NCBI GenBank assembly: GCA_902462015.1
Contig: CABPZV010000075.1
Span: 1 to 10,018, forward strand
Direction of reading: 5' to 3'
Length of the DNA: 10,018 nucleotides
DNA from: an uncultured Eubacteriales bacterium
Lineage (GTDB): Bacteria > Bacillota > Clostridia > Oscillospirales > CAG-272
A program made the position numbers and the translations under genes. Under the pieces are notes generated by a model. That model searched no databases, was not told the DNA's origin, and saw nothing but the letters and a program-made list of their open reading frames with translations. How positions within the stretch are numbered: the first letter of the stretch is position 1; each line of letters opens with the position of its first letter. Positions 1 through 6,368 of this stretch are shown here, one piece after another.

Positions 1-1
1 A

Positions 2-817
2 TGGGCAAAGGATTACTACGAGTGGTGCAGAAGCGTTGAGCCGGTACTTTGGGACGGAGAATGGTACCTGCGCGCATATACTGATTACGGTGAGAAATAC
101 GGAACTCATGACGATGAATACAATAAGATCTTTCTGAATCCCCAGTCATGGGCGGTACTTAGCCGGCTGCCATCGGAAGAAAAAGGTAACTCCTGCTTTG
201 ATAATGTAAAAAAGTATTTGTTCTGCGATTTTGGAGTCGTTTCTCATGCGCCTGCTTCATCGGGAATAGATTTTAAAAAGAAGCATTATTTCGGGATGAA
301 AACCGGTATCCGCGAAAACGGAGGAGTATTTTTCCATGCAAGCACATGGGCGATAATTGCCGAAACTTTGCTTGGAAGAAACGAGGACGCATATTCTCTG
401 TATCACAGGGAGCTTCCGACGGCGCGCAACGATAAGGCTGACAGATGCAAGGTTGAGCCGTACATTTATTCTTCCTCTATGGTGGGACCGTCGCACGAGC
501 GTTATGGCTCTGGAGAGTGTTCGTGGCTCAGCGGAACCGCGTCATGGATGTTTCTTGCCGCTTCTCAGTATATACTTGGTTTCCGTCCGGATTATGACGG
601 AGTTATTATAGATCCGTGTGTGCCTGCTCATTGGGACGGATTTTCATATACAAGAGTTTACCGTGAAATTTCCTGTACTGTTTTGTCGCCGGCGCTTCCA
701 TTTGAAAACGCACGCTCAAAGAAGCTGATCGTGGACGGGGAAGAGCTTGACGGAAACTTTTTGCCTTATGATAAAATCAAAGGAAAAAAATCGGTTGAAA
801 TTAAGGTAGTGTATTGA
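2..817 (+). CDS. GH94 family disaccharide phosphorylase, C-terminal part (cut by window start)
   Basis: The reading frame is open from base 2 and ends with TGA at 815-817, giving 271 residues of a protein that normally has about 800. Conserved GH94 (former glycosyltransferase family 36) segments are visible: KIFLNPQSWAV early in the fragment, NGGVFFHASTWAI (histidine codon 335-337), KVEPYIYSS, CSWLSGTASW (524-544) and YILGFRPDYDGVIIDPCVP. In this family the His of the GGVFxH segment and the SGT segment lie at the phosphate-binding site of the (alpha/alpha)6 barrel; the general-acid Asp is upstream of the window. Such enzymes cleave beta-linked disaccharides with inorganic phosphate, releasing a sugar 1-phosphate in the cytosol. 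Cellobiose, chitobiose or another beta-glucoside are all possible substrates; the fragment does not decide between them. A strong hairpin terminator lies 165 bases downstream. Confidence 0.9.
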   Translation, partial: WAKDYYEWCRSVEPVLWDGEWYLRAYTDYGEKYGTHDDEYNKIFLNPQSWAVLSRLPSEEKGNSCFDNVKKYLFCDFGVVSHAPASSGIDFKKKHYFGMKTGIRENGGVFFHASTWAIIAETLLGRNEDAYSLYHRELPTARNDKADRCKVEPYIYSSSMVGPSHERYGSGECSWLSGTASWMFLAASQYILGFRPDYDGVIIDPCVPAHWDGFSYTRVYREISCTVLSPALPFENARSKKLIVDGEELDGNFLPYDKIKGKKSVEIKVVY

Positions 818-981
818 TTTGGCTGCCGCAATATTTTTTATCTTGACAAAAAAATTTTGTGTTATTGTATCTCATTCGGATAGCCAAAAGACAATTGCTG
901 ACTTTATTCGGAGTATCTAAAAACAGTATAGTTATGGCAATTGAGTGTTTCAATATTATTTTAATGTTTTTCCCTATATAA
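818..981. other. Intergenic region, no gene seen
   Basis: This is an AT-rich stretch between the GH94 stop and the terminator. It contains a TTGACA at 843-848 but no convincing -10 box at the right distance, and a short inverted repeat of CAATTG type. No open frame of note. Confidence 0.5.
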
Positions 982-1018
982 AACCCGTCGCTGTAATCAA
1001 AGACTACAGCGACGGGTT
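982..1018. terminator. Bidirectional intrinsic terminator
   Basis: The arms 982-995 and 1005-1018 are perfectly complementary over 14 bp (AACCCGTCGCTGTA / TACAGCGACGGGTT) around a 9-base loop. AT-rich runs flank both sides. The hairpin lies between the convergent ends of the GH94 gene and the 220-aa gene, so it probably ends transcription from both directions. Confidence 0.8.
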
Positions 1019-1064
1019 AGTTTTACTAAAGCGGATTGTCTTTAATAAGCTGTTCAGTCGTGGT

Positions 1065-1727
1065 TTAGGATTTGTATTTTTCCGGCAATGGAATAATTTT
1101 TTCAAAGTGGAATACCGTTTCAACATCTTTTCTCCACTGAATTGGAGGATCAGTGTCTTCCCACGGGGCAAAATGCTCGTTCATAAGCTCTCCCCAATTT
1201 GAAGGGGTGTTATTCGTCGTTAGTTTACCCTTAAAGCAAAGCTTGCTTTCTGTATCCGGTCTTTCAAGATAGTGAAAGAGCAGATTTTCATGCATGCAGA
1301 TAATTCCGTATTTATTTCCCATTCCCGGAGTTTCTTCCTGCATCTGATAGTGATAGAATATGTACGAGGAAAGCTTCTCAGGCCTGATTCTCATCATCAT
1401 TCCAAAAGGCTCGCTTGGTATGTGACGCATCCATTCTTCATCGTCTACCGGTCGGTTGTAGTGGAAAATATCAAACATTGGAACCCAAAGTCTTTTTTGA
1501 CTTTCTCCGGGCCATTTTTCAAGATATTTTTCCATATTGTTGAAAATATCATCGGGCGCAAGAGTTGTACAGTCCCTTGTTTCGTAGTAGAGAAATACAC
1601 GCCGCTTCCAACACATCACGCTGAGAGATACTATACATTCGAAGCGGTTACACCCCTCGAGTGCTCTGACAAATTCTTTTTGTGCGCCGTCCTGAAGCTG
1701 GGCAGTATAAATATTACGGTAAATCAT
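1065..1727 (-). CDS. Unrecognised 220-aa cytosolic protein, possibly two ferredoxin-like (dimeric alpha/beta-barrel) repeats
   Basis: I do not recognise this family with confidence. The protein has no signal peptide or membrane segment and is rich in aromatic residues. Two halves look alike in layout: each starts with a strand-like segment (RNIYTAQLQDG near the N-terminus; FGMMMRIRPEKLSSYIFYH in the middle), then a helix, then strands with Tyr/Phe/Leu (RVFLYYETRD; LLFHYLERPD), then a Trp-rich helix (MEKYLEKWPGE; GELMNEHFAPWED). That layout recalls L-rhamnose-mutarotase-like alpha/beta barrels, which is only an inference. The start is placed at ATG 1725-1727 because AAAGGAA lies 8 bases upstream of it; the in-frame ATG at 1745 has no ribosome binding site and would overlap that one. 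The gene converges on the GH94 gene, but they share no operon. Confidence 0.7.
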   Translation of the reverse strand: MIYRNIYTAQLQDGAQKEFVRALEGCNRFECIVSLSVMCWKRRVFLYYETRDCTTLAPDDIFNNMEKYLEKWPGESQKRLWVPMFDIFHYNRPVDDEEWMRHIPSEPFGMMMRIRPEKLSSYIFYHYQMQEETPGMGNKYGIICMHENLLFHYLERPDTESKLCFKGKLTTNNTPSNWGELMNEHFAPWEDTDPPIQWRKDVETVFHFEKIIPLPEKYKS

Positions 1728-1745
1728 GGTATTATTTCCTTTCAT

Positions 1746-1979
1746 TCTTTTGTTCTGCGTGATTTAATTGCTCTGTTAATTCAGAAGCGCATGCAAGCTT
1801 CTTTTTTTGTTTAGTTGCATGTTTTTTACATTTCATAAGTTCTGTTCAAACCGCAATGCTTCGAGGTTTTGCATTGCAAAATCATCACTGCCAGCGACTA
1901 TACTAAACTTGCTGCCATAATGCTAATATTTTATTCGGTTGTAGTCTTAAAGCCTCCATAAAAAAGTACAAAGGACTTT
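1746..1979. other. Intergenic region with short hairpins
   Basis: It separates two minus-strand genes. Visible structures are AGAAGC (1783-1788) with GCTTCT (1797-1802) followed by seven T on the plus strand, an overlapping CATGCAA (1790-1796) / TTGCATG (1815-1821) repeat, and GCAATGC / GCATTGC around 1855-1881. They could fold in the leader of the 220-aa gene. No clear promoter was found for that gene. Confidence 0.4.
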
Positions 1980-1981
1980 TT
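1961..1981 (-). terminator. Possible weak terminator of the LtaS-like gene
   Basis: AAAAAGT (1961-1967) and ACTTTTT (1975-1981) pair around a 7-base loop and overlap the stop codon. The stem is AT-rich, so strength is doubtful. Confidence 0.3.
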
Positions 1982-4553
1982 ATTCATCTGAAATCAGATA
2001 TTTACCGCCGCAAAGAAGATCATACGTAAAAATCCGATGCGCATTTACAAAATAGGCCTGCTTATCAGTCAAATCAAGGCCAAGACGAAGATTATAAAAT
2101 GGAATATTATCATAAAAATCGGATAGATATTCCATATATGCCGTTCTCGGTGCTCCTATCAGCTGTGAAGCAGCATTCATAAGATTATATGATGAAAGCT
2201 CATTATCCTTTCCGGCATGAACAATTGAACTTTCGCTAAGCTCGAAATTAGCGTAAATAAGAAACGGGGTCCGTTGCCTTTTTAAAATATCTTCACTCGT
2301 CATAGGATCGCTGAAATAACCGCTCTGAACATATGCTGCAAAGTCAACTCCAAGTGTCGGCAAATGATCTCCGAAATATACAAGAACTGTATTCTTTTCG
2401 CGTGAATCTATATATTCGACAAGTTTGCCGAGCGCAGCATCAGCATTTGCGGCGCCTTGCGTGAAGTTCCTCACAGAAGACATTGTTTCTTCATCTATAC
2501 GGTCGTTTTCTACAATTATTGTACGTTCTTCCTCCGAATATTTCATCTCATAAGGCTGATGATTTTCCATACTTATTCCAAAAGCAAACACACTGCTCTC
2601 CTCGTCAGCAGAGTCAATATAGTATGTGATGCAGTCTATGAAGGAGTCGTCTGAAATCTGATATCCGCTTCCGGTGACTAAAAGCTCCCCAGAATCATTG
2701 AGCTCCATAATTTCGTCAGAAAAATATGTTTTGTCAAATCCAATAAGAGGATACGTCGTATCCCGTCTGTAAAATGCCGACAGGTAAGGATGTACAGCAA
2801 AGCTATCGTACCCTAAATTTTTATATAACGAAACAAAGGTAGGGAGCGAGCCGCGTACATACTGCCACGGAGTACTTCCACTCGGAAGGTAATCGGTGGT
2901 AAGTCCGGTGAGAATATCAAATTCAGTACGTACCGTACCGCCTCCCATTGCTGTCTGGTAGATATAGCCGCTGACAGTTCCTTCCCGAGATGTAATTTCA
3001 TCAAAATTTTTTAACGGATTATCAGAAAAGGTGGTTTCCGGCAAATTCCGCGGATCCCAGAATGATTCAGAAAGTATCAATATTATATCCGGATAACTAA
3101 AATTTTCATCGGCAGGAATATATTCATAATCCGATATAAGTTCTTCCACTGTCTCCTTACTGTAGCTCTCTGGCTTTATAACGTGCATAGAAAGCAAATT
3201 TACGTAAAATCCACCGAAAAATCCGTTATAATCATAGTTTGACGACTGAAGAAACGCATCCTCAAGACGAAGATCGGCAGCAAGCAGAGCTTTGTTTGTA
3301 TAGCTTTCTACCGTCATAGACAGAATAACCGGAAGCAACAAAATGGCAGCTGCGGGAATTCTTATCCAAAACCGAACCGGTACAGTAATTTTAGAAAATG
3401 CGATCATTATTATAAAAATTACTGTCACAGCGAGCATAATAACTGCTGCACGTGGAATTCTAATATCAACAAAACCAAGAAGTTCACCAACATTTCCACT
3501 CTGTTCAATTAAGTCCCACGGATATAAATTGTCTCCGGTCAAAGCGTACTTAAAATAATTAACAATCCCGATGACCTCAAAAAGCAGAGCAAATATAAGC
3601 GAAGAAATCCATGCTCTTTTGAAAATCAGCAATAATATCAGGTATATAAGATATACAGAGGTAAGCGCAAAAGCAATCAGCACACCGCGAAGCTCAAGAT
3701 ATACAGAAAATCCATCGGTATTATAATAATGCAGATATTCTAAAAAATACAGGCAAAACGCCGGAAGAATAATCATACTTAAGAATCCAGCAACGCGAAA
3801 AAGAGTTTTTATATACGAGTTTTTCAATTTTTTATATCCCGGAAACCTTACAAAAATCAGAGATGATATTCGGGAAAATAGTTTACCGTCGTTTTTAGAT
3901 TTCTCTGATATTACATTCTTTTTCGAATTATCAGAACATTTAATAATCTTACGGCACGAAAGCCACGGGATTCCGGCAAATAACGGAACAATTGAAACAA
4001 ATATTCCGATCAAGTATGCTGGAAAAAGCGAAAATTCCCATAGATACACAGCAGTTAGCAAAAACAAAGAATGAAGCACCGCTCCCAAAAAAGAAAGAGC
4101 AACAAAATAATTTCTTAGTTTATATCTTATTTCACCGGCAAATTCAAATAACTTATCATAAAGAATATATCCGACAAAAATTGCACCGCACCATGCAGGA
4201 ACATTTGCTAAAAACGCCCTCGCACCATGTCCGCCGTCATAAAGGAAATTACATAGTGAAGGCCAAAAATTTTCAAGAATATGACGAAAAATAATAAACA
4301 AAACAGATGAAATATCAACTACCGCAGCCTCTATAATTAAATAGCGAAGAATACCGCGATGTTCTTTTGACTGAGTAACAATACACGAAGAAACATCGGT
4401 ATTTTCGCGTTTTCCCCCGGAATTAGCATGCAGTTCTTCATTTTTTTCATTTGAATGCGTAGATTCTGATTCATCGGCAATATTAAATTTCTTGGTATTG
4501 CCCTCGACTGACATGGAATTATTTAAAGTAACCTGCCTTTTTAATTTCTTCAT
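1980..4553 (-). CDS. LtaS-like membrane phosphoglycerol transferase (sulfatase fold)
   Basis: The 857-residue protein has a hydrophilic N-terminus (1-65), about nine hydrophobic segments between residues 68 and 415, then an extracellular alkaline-phosphatase/sulfatase-superfamily domain from about 485. Catalytic signatures match the LtaS family: a metal-binding Glu at 496 (ILSESFWD), the nucleophile Thr at 540 (GGGTVRTEF), His 665 (ENHQPY) and Asp729-His730 (YFGDHLP). Known relatives move glycerol phosphate from phosphatidylglycerol to a growing lipoteichoic acid or a surface glycan. LtaS itself has about 650 residues and five membrane helices; here the membrane part is nearly doubled by four extra N-terminal helices (68-200) and a charged loop (205-240). 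The start at 4553 is less certain, because the GAAAGG box lies about 14 bases upstream. A clear promoter precedes it. LTA primase or another glycerol-phosphate transferase are alternatives to a true LTA synthase. Confidence 0.9.
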   Translation of the reverse strand: MKKLKRQVTLNNSMSVEGNTKKFNIADESESTHSNEKNEELHANSGGKRENTDVSSCIVTQSKEHRGILRYLIIEAAVVDISSVLFIIFRHILENFWPSLCNFLYDGGHGARAFLANVPAWCGAIFVGYILYDKLFEFAGEIRYKLRNYFVALSFLGAVLHSLFLLTAVYLWEFSLFPAYLIGIFVSIVPLFAGIPWLSCRKIIKCSDNSKKNVISEKSKNDGKLFSRISSLIFVRFPGYKKLKNSYIKTLFRVAGFLSMIILPAFCLYFLEYLHYYNTDGFSVYLELRGVLIAFALTSVYLIYLILLLIFKRAWISSLIFALLFEVIGIVNYFKYALTGDNLYPWDLIEQSGNVGELLGFVDIRIPRAAVIMLAVTVIFIIMIAFSKITVPVRFWIRIPAAAILLLPVILSMTVESYTNKALLAADLRLEDAFLQSSNYDYNGFFGGFYVNLLSMHVIKPESYSKETVEELISDYEYIPADENFSYPDIILILSESFWDPRNLPETTFSDNPLKNFDEITSREGTVSGYIYQTAMGGGTVRTEFDILTGLTTDYLPSGSTPWQYVRGSLPTFVSLYKNLGYDSFAVHPYLSAFYRRDTTYPLIGFDKTYFSDEIMELNDSGELLVTGSGYQISDDSFIDCITYYIDSADEESSVFAFGISMENHQPYEMKYSEEERTIIVENDRIDEETMSSVRNFTQGAANADAALGKLVEYIDSREKNTVLVYFGDHLPTLGVDFAAYVQSGYFSDPMTSEDILKRQRTPFLIYANFELSESSIVHAGKDNELSSYNLMNAASQLIGAPRTAYMEYLSDFYDNIPFYNLRLGLDLTDKQAYFVNAHRIFTYDLLCGGKYLISDE

Positions 4554-4636
4554 GTTTATATATCATGCCTTTCGTAAAGACTTAATGATTTTAATTTTTA
4601 TACAAAGTTTATAATATATTAATCACATAGAATGAT

Positions 4637-4665
4637 AGTATATCATTTTTTTCTTCGATTTTCAA
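4637..4665 (-). promoter_or_regulatory. Sigma-A-type promoter of the LtaS-like gene
   Basis: On the minus strand TTGAAA (4665-4660) and TATACT (4642-4637) are separated by exactly 17 bases. Transcription would start near 4630, giving a leader of about 75 bases before the ATG at 4553. Confidence 0.75.
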
Positions 4666-4827
4666 GCTTTTTCTTTAAAATAACTTGCTGACACCATATA
4701 CCACAAAAATGTACGGCACATGACACTTTGTAATTAAACACGTTAAATTTATTAGGATTTAAAAAATAAAAATTTTAAGTGCTTCTTTCATTCACAAATA
4801 GTTTACTATTCATAAATAAATCATGCA
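4666..4827. other. AT-rich intergenic region between divergent promoters
   Basis: No gene is visible. It separates the minus-strand LtaS-like promoter from the plus-strand tRNA promoter. It includes CATTCACAA at 4789-4797, an exact inverted copy of TTGTGAATG at 4828-4836. Confidence 0.5.
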
Positions 4828-4856
4828 TTGTGAATGCAAATTAAATGTGATATAAT
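4828..4856 (+). promoter_or_regulatory. Promoter of the tRNA-Ser gene
   Basis: TTGTGA (4828-4833) and a perfect TATAAT (4851-4856) are 17 bases apart, and TG at 4848-4849 makes an extended -10. The -35 box lies in a palindrome GCATT-GTG-AATGC (4825-4837), which could be an operator. The transcript would carry about 100 leader bases before the tRNA; that leader contains AAACGT-CTATA-ACGTTT at 4919-4935. Confidence 0.8.
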
Positions 4857-4962
4857 ATACCCCGTTGACTATAGAAGATGTATATATATCTGTACAGCTG
4901 TATTTAGCAAGCGGTTCTAAACGTCTATAACGTTTGACAGATCGTGTTTTTACCCTTGGTTT

Positions 4963-5052
4963 GGAGAAGTACTCAAGTGGTGAAGAGGCGCCCCTGCTAA
5001 GGGTGTAGGTCGTGTAAGCGGCGCGAGAGTTCAAATCTCTCCTTCTCCGCCA
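4963..5052 (+). tRNA. tRNA-Ser(GCU)
   Basis: The acceptor arm GGAGAAG (4963-4969) pairs with CTTCTCC (5042-5048), followed by G and an encoded CCA (5050-5052). The anticodon stem CGCCC/GGGTG holds the loop CTGCTAA with anticodon GCT at 4996-4998, reading AGC/AGU. The long variable arm (about 5006-5024) and T arm GAGAGTTCAAATCTCTC confirm a class II serine tRNA. Confidence 0.95.
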
Positions 5053-5056
5053 AATC

Positions 5057-5104
5057 AAAAAGCCCGTTAAACACTGGAAAATCAGTTGTTTAAGGGGCTT
5101 TTTT
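5057..5104 (+). terminator. Terminator of tRNA-Ser
   Basis: AAAAGCCC-G-TTAAACA pairs with TGTTTAA-G-GGGCTTTT, a stem of about 15 bp with one G/G mismatch, and ends in a run of six T at 5099-5104. Confidence 0.85.
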
Positions 5105-5158
5105 CATAGTTTGATAATTACTTTTCAATACATTTCAAAACATATTATTTCATATAAA

Positions 5159-5182
5159 ATGTTGTCAAAAATGTTGTCAAAA
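5159..5182 (+). repeat. Tandem 12-bp direct repeat (ATGTTGTCAAAA x2)
   Basis: Two perfect adjacent copies lie at 5159-5170 and 5171-5182, 107 bases after the tRNA. The bases just upstream hold several ATTTCA/TTTTCA words. Such clusters beside a tRNA 3' end are known as arm-type binding sites of tyrosine integrases; that reading is an inference because no integrase gene is present here. Confidence 0.6.
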
Positions 5183-5207
5183 TACATTACCAAATGCCGC
5201 CGTAAAG

Positions 5208-5228
5208 CCCCTGCCTTTAGGCATGGGG
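5208..5228 (+). repeat. IS605-type terminal hairpin A
   Basis: CCCC-TGCC, loop TTTA, GGCA-T-GGGG forms an 8-bp stem with one bulged T, followed by TGTCAAC. It resembles subterminal hairpins of IS200/IS605-TnpB elements and is similar in sequence to hairpin B at 5400-5420. Confidence 0.45.
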
Positions 5229-5399
5229 TGTCAACATGAAACAGTCTAAAGATAGTCATATATTATTTACGGCGTATAAAGAAATACCCGCTCAAGAGTG
5301 AAAAGCTCCGGAGCGGGTTTATTCTTATCGTGAAGCGGGTACAACCGCCAGATCACAGCCGAGAGCGGCGGCAACCTTTAACCATATCCAGCAAGAAGG
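5229..5399 (+). other. Non-coding stretch between the two IS605-type hairpins
   Basis: No open frame with recognisable protein is found on either strand. The stretch is hairpin-rich and could be the body of a small non-autonomous IS605-derived element of about 220 bases (5208-5427). Confidence 0.4.
5286..5318 (+). terminator. Hairpin with T-rich tail, possible terminator
   Basis: ACCCGCTC (5286-5293) pairs with GAGCGGGT (5311-5318), followed by TTATTCTTATC. A competing palindrome GCTCCGGAGC sits inside the loop. It may instead be part of an RNA scaffold lying between hairpins A and B. Confidence 0.35.
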
Positions 5400-5420
5400 C
5401 CCCTACCTCTTAGGTGGGGG
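5400..5420 (+). repeat. IS605-type terminal hairpin B (omega-RNA 3'-end-like)
   Basis: CCCCTACCT, loop CTT, AGGTGGGGG pair over 9 bp with one T-G wobble; it is preceded by AGCAAGAAGG and followed by GATGTCGC. This matches the layout of the right end and omega-RNA 3' end of TnpB elements. Upstream CCGCC / GGCGG (5345-5372) may be a further scaffold stem. No tnpB coding sequence is present on either strand, so it would be an orphan or a non-autonomous element together with hairpin A. Confidence 0.5.
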
Positions 5421-5428
5421 GATGTCGC

Positions 5429-5465
5429 AAGACTATATACGACTTAGATCGTGTATAGTCTTTTT
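5429..5465 (+). terminator. Intrinsic terminator hairpin used as a group II intron 5' exon
   Basis: AAGACTATATACGA (5429-5442) pairs with TCGTGTATAGTCTT (5449-5462) over 14 bp with one T-G wobble and a 6-base loop, and five T follow (5461-5465). The next base begins GTATGACGGG, which looks like the 5' end of a group II intron. Class C group II introns are known to insert directly after terminator stems. Confidence 0.7.
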
Positions 5466-5604
5466 GTATGACGGGCATATCAAAGCTCTGTGGTGAAAGT
5501 CCGCCGAGGCGCATTTACCGACGAACTCAAAAGCGACTCCCAAGGCTTATGTCGTGAGGCATAGGCGAGAAGACGGGATAGAGAAATCGTAGCCTGACGG
5601 ACAA
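5466..5604 (+). mobile_element. Group II intron 5' fragment (domain I remnant, class C-like)
   Basis: The segment starts with GTATGACGGGCAT, near the GTGYG consensus for group II intron 5' ends. It continues with intron-like landmarks: GGTGAAAGTCC (5493-5503), GACGAACTC, AAGGCTTATGTCGTGAGG (5541-5558), AGACGGGATAGAGAAATCG and GCCTGACGGAC. The layout resembles the beginning of domain I in class C introns such as the Oceanobacillus iheyensis intron. It stops at about 5604, where the hicAB terminator begins, so most of domain I and domains II-IV are absent. The matching 3' part may be the maturase remnant at 6463-6856. Recognition rests on memory of family sequences, so the class is provisional. 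Confidence 0.6.
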
Positions 5605-5610
5605 AAGAAA

Positions 5611-5646
5611 ATAGCAGGACTTCATATCATAGTGAAGCCCTGCTAT
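5611..5646 (-). terminator. Terminator of the hicAB operon
   Basis: On the minus strand ATAGCAGGGCTTCA (5646-5633) pairs with TGAAGTCCTGCTAT (5624-5611) over 14 bp with one G-T wobble and an 8-base loop, followed by TTTCTTTT. It lies 17 bases past the hicB stop. Confidence 0.85.
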
Positions 5647-5663
5647 AATGTTGTTTGCAGTCT

Positions 5664-6095
5664 TTATTTTGCCGTTGTACTTCCGTTCGGAGCGGGGGTA
5701 ATATGCAGATAATCGAGGAGGGCTGCTTCAAGGAGCCGTGAATAATTTACGCCCTGCTGTTCTGCTGCATCCTTTAACCACGTGGGAAGCGTTACGTTCG
5801 TTTTTATACGGCGGTTGTCAAGCTCGTTTCTCACAATATCGGGAAATACCGTTATAAGTGATACGAGATAACCGGGAGCCGTTCCTTCGTCTATATGCGG
5901 ATTTTTAGAGGGAGAGGGGATTTCGTCCCCGTCTTTCTCCATTCCGTAAAGGTGAAGCCCCAAAGCATCAGCGGCTTCTTTCTGTGCTTCTTCGTAAGAA
6001 TTGCCGTAGCTTATACATCCGGGGAGGTCAGGAAAATATACGCTGTATCCATCTCCGCTCGGTTCAAATACTGCAAGATATGATAATTTACGCAT
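5664..6095 (-). CDS. hicB: HicB antitoxin with C-terminal ribbon-helix-helix-like segment
   Basis: The 143-residue protein opens with the HicB partial RNase-H-like fold: YLAVFEPSGDGYSVYFPDLPGC (shown in part, residues 6-27) and a helix EEAQKEAADALGLHL, followed by GMEKDGDEIPSPS. Residues 97-130 (KTNVTLPTWLKDAAEQQGV then NYSRLLEAALLDYL) look like a ribbon-helix-helix DNA-binding domain. HicB proteins bind and inhibit HicA and repress their own promoter; the repeats in the promoter here fit that. The ATG at 6095 has AAAGGAGAA upstream. It is the second gene of the operon, 24 bases after hicA; in this order the toxin comes first, as is usual for hicAB. Both genes look intact. Confidence 0.93.
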   Translation of the reverse strand: MRKLSYLAVFEPSGDGYSVYFPDLPGCISYGNSYEEAQKEAADALGLHLYGMEKDGDEIPSPSKNPHIDEGTAPGYLVSLITVFPDIVRNELDNRRIKTNVTLPTWLKDAAEQQGVNYSRLLEAALLDYLHITPAPNGSTTAK

Positions 6096-6119
6096 AGTAG
6101 GTTCTCCTTTCGTCAGGGG

Positions 6120-6314
6120 TTATTTTAACCCCGCTTGTTTCAATATGCTGTTGAGTGTTCCGGCAGGGATGTCGCCCGAATGATTGGGAACTGTAACCTT
6201 TCCGGGCTTTGTCGGGTGCTTTAATTGTATGTGCGACCCTTTTGTGCGGTTCGGAACTTCCTGCCAACCATCCCGATGCAACGTCCTTAATATTTCTTTT
6301 ACCGTTTGCGGCAA
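6120..6314 (-). CDS. hicA: HicA mRNA interferase toxin
   Basis: This 64-residue protein has the HicA double-stranded-RNA-binding-like fold: TVKEILRTLHRDGWQEV, then KGSHIQLKHP with the expected catalytic histidine at residue 28, then KVTVPNHSGDIPAGTLNSIL (residues 39-58). HicA toxins bind and cleave mRNA and stop translation until HicB neutralises them. The start is a TTG codon (6314-6312) with an excellent AGGAGG 7 bases upstream; there is no in-frame ATG nearby, and PQTVKE matches the usual HicA N-terminus. Use of TTG could lower toxin output. The protein is full length for the family and shows no damage, unlike the mobile-element remnants on both sides. Confidence 0.93.
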   Translation of the reverse strand: MPQTVKEILRTLHRDGWQEVPNRTKGSHIQLKHPTKPGKVTVPNHSGDIPAGTLNSILKQAGLK

Positions 6315-6339
6315 TCCCTCACCTCCTGATTACACTATT

Positions 6340-6368
6340 ATTATACGCCTTTTTTATGCGTACGTCAA
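6340..6368 (-). promoter_or_regulatory. hicAB promoter
   Basis: On the minus strand TTGACG (6368-6363) and a perfect TATAAT (6345-6340) are 17 bases apart. The leader is about 20 bases long and carries AGGAGG. Confidence 0.85.

Noticed and set aside
843..1018. Possible small RNA from TTGACA at 843 to the terminator at 1018
   Set aside because: No acceptable -10 box lies at 16-18 bases and the terminator is explained by the convergent genes.
1272..1814. Long plus-strand open frame opposite the 220-aa gene
   Set aside because: It is antisense to a gene with a good ribosome binding site and aromatic-rich coding pattern, and has no recognisable domain or start signal.
4934..4962. TTGACA just upstream of the tRNA as a second promoter
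   Set aside because: No -10-like box is present 16-18 bases downstream, and the promoter at 4828-4856 is far better.
4810..5058. Minus-strand open frame across the tRNA-Ser gene
   Set aside because: It is the reverse complement of a clear tRNA and its promoter; the protein has no plausible start context.
5159..5182. CRISPR-like repeat
   Set aside because: The two 12-base copies are adjacent with no spacers and no cas genes are present.
5895..6083. Plus-strand small open frame opposite hicB
   Set aside because: It is fully antisense to hicB and has no ribosome binding site or known similarity.
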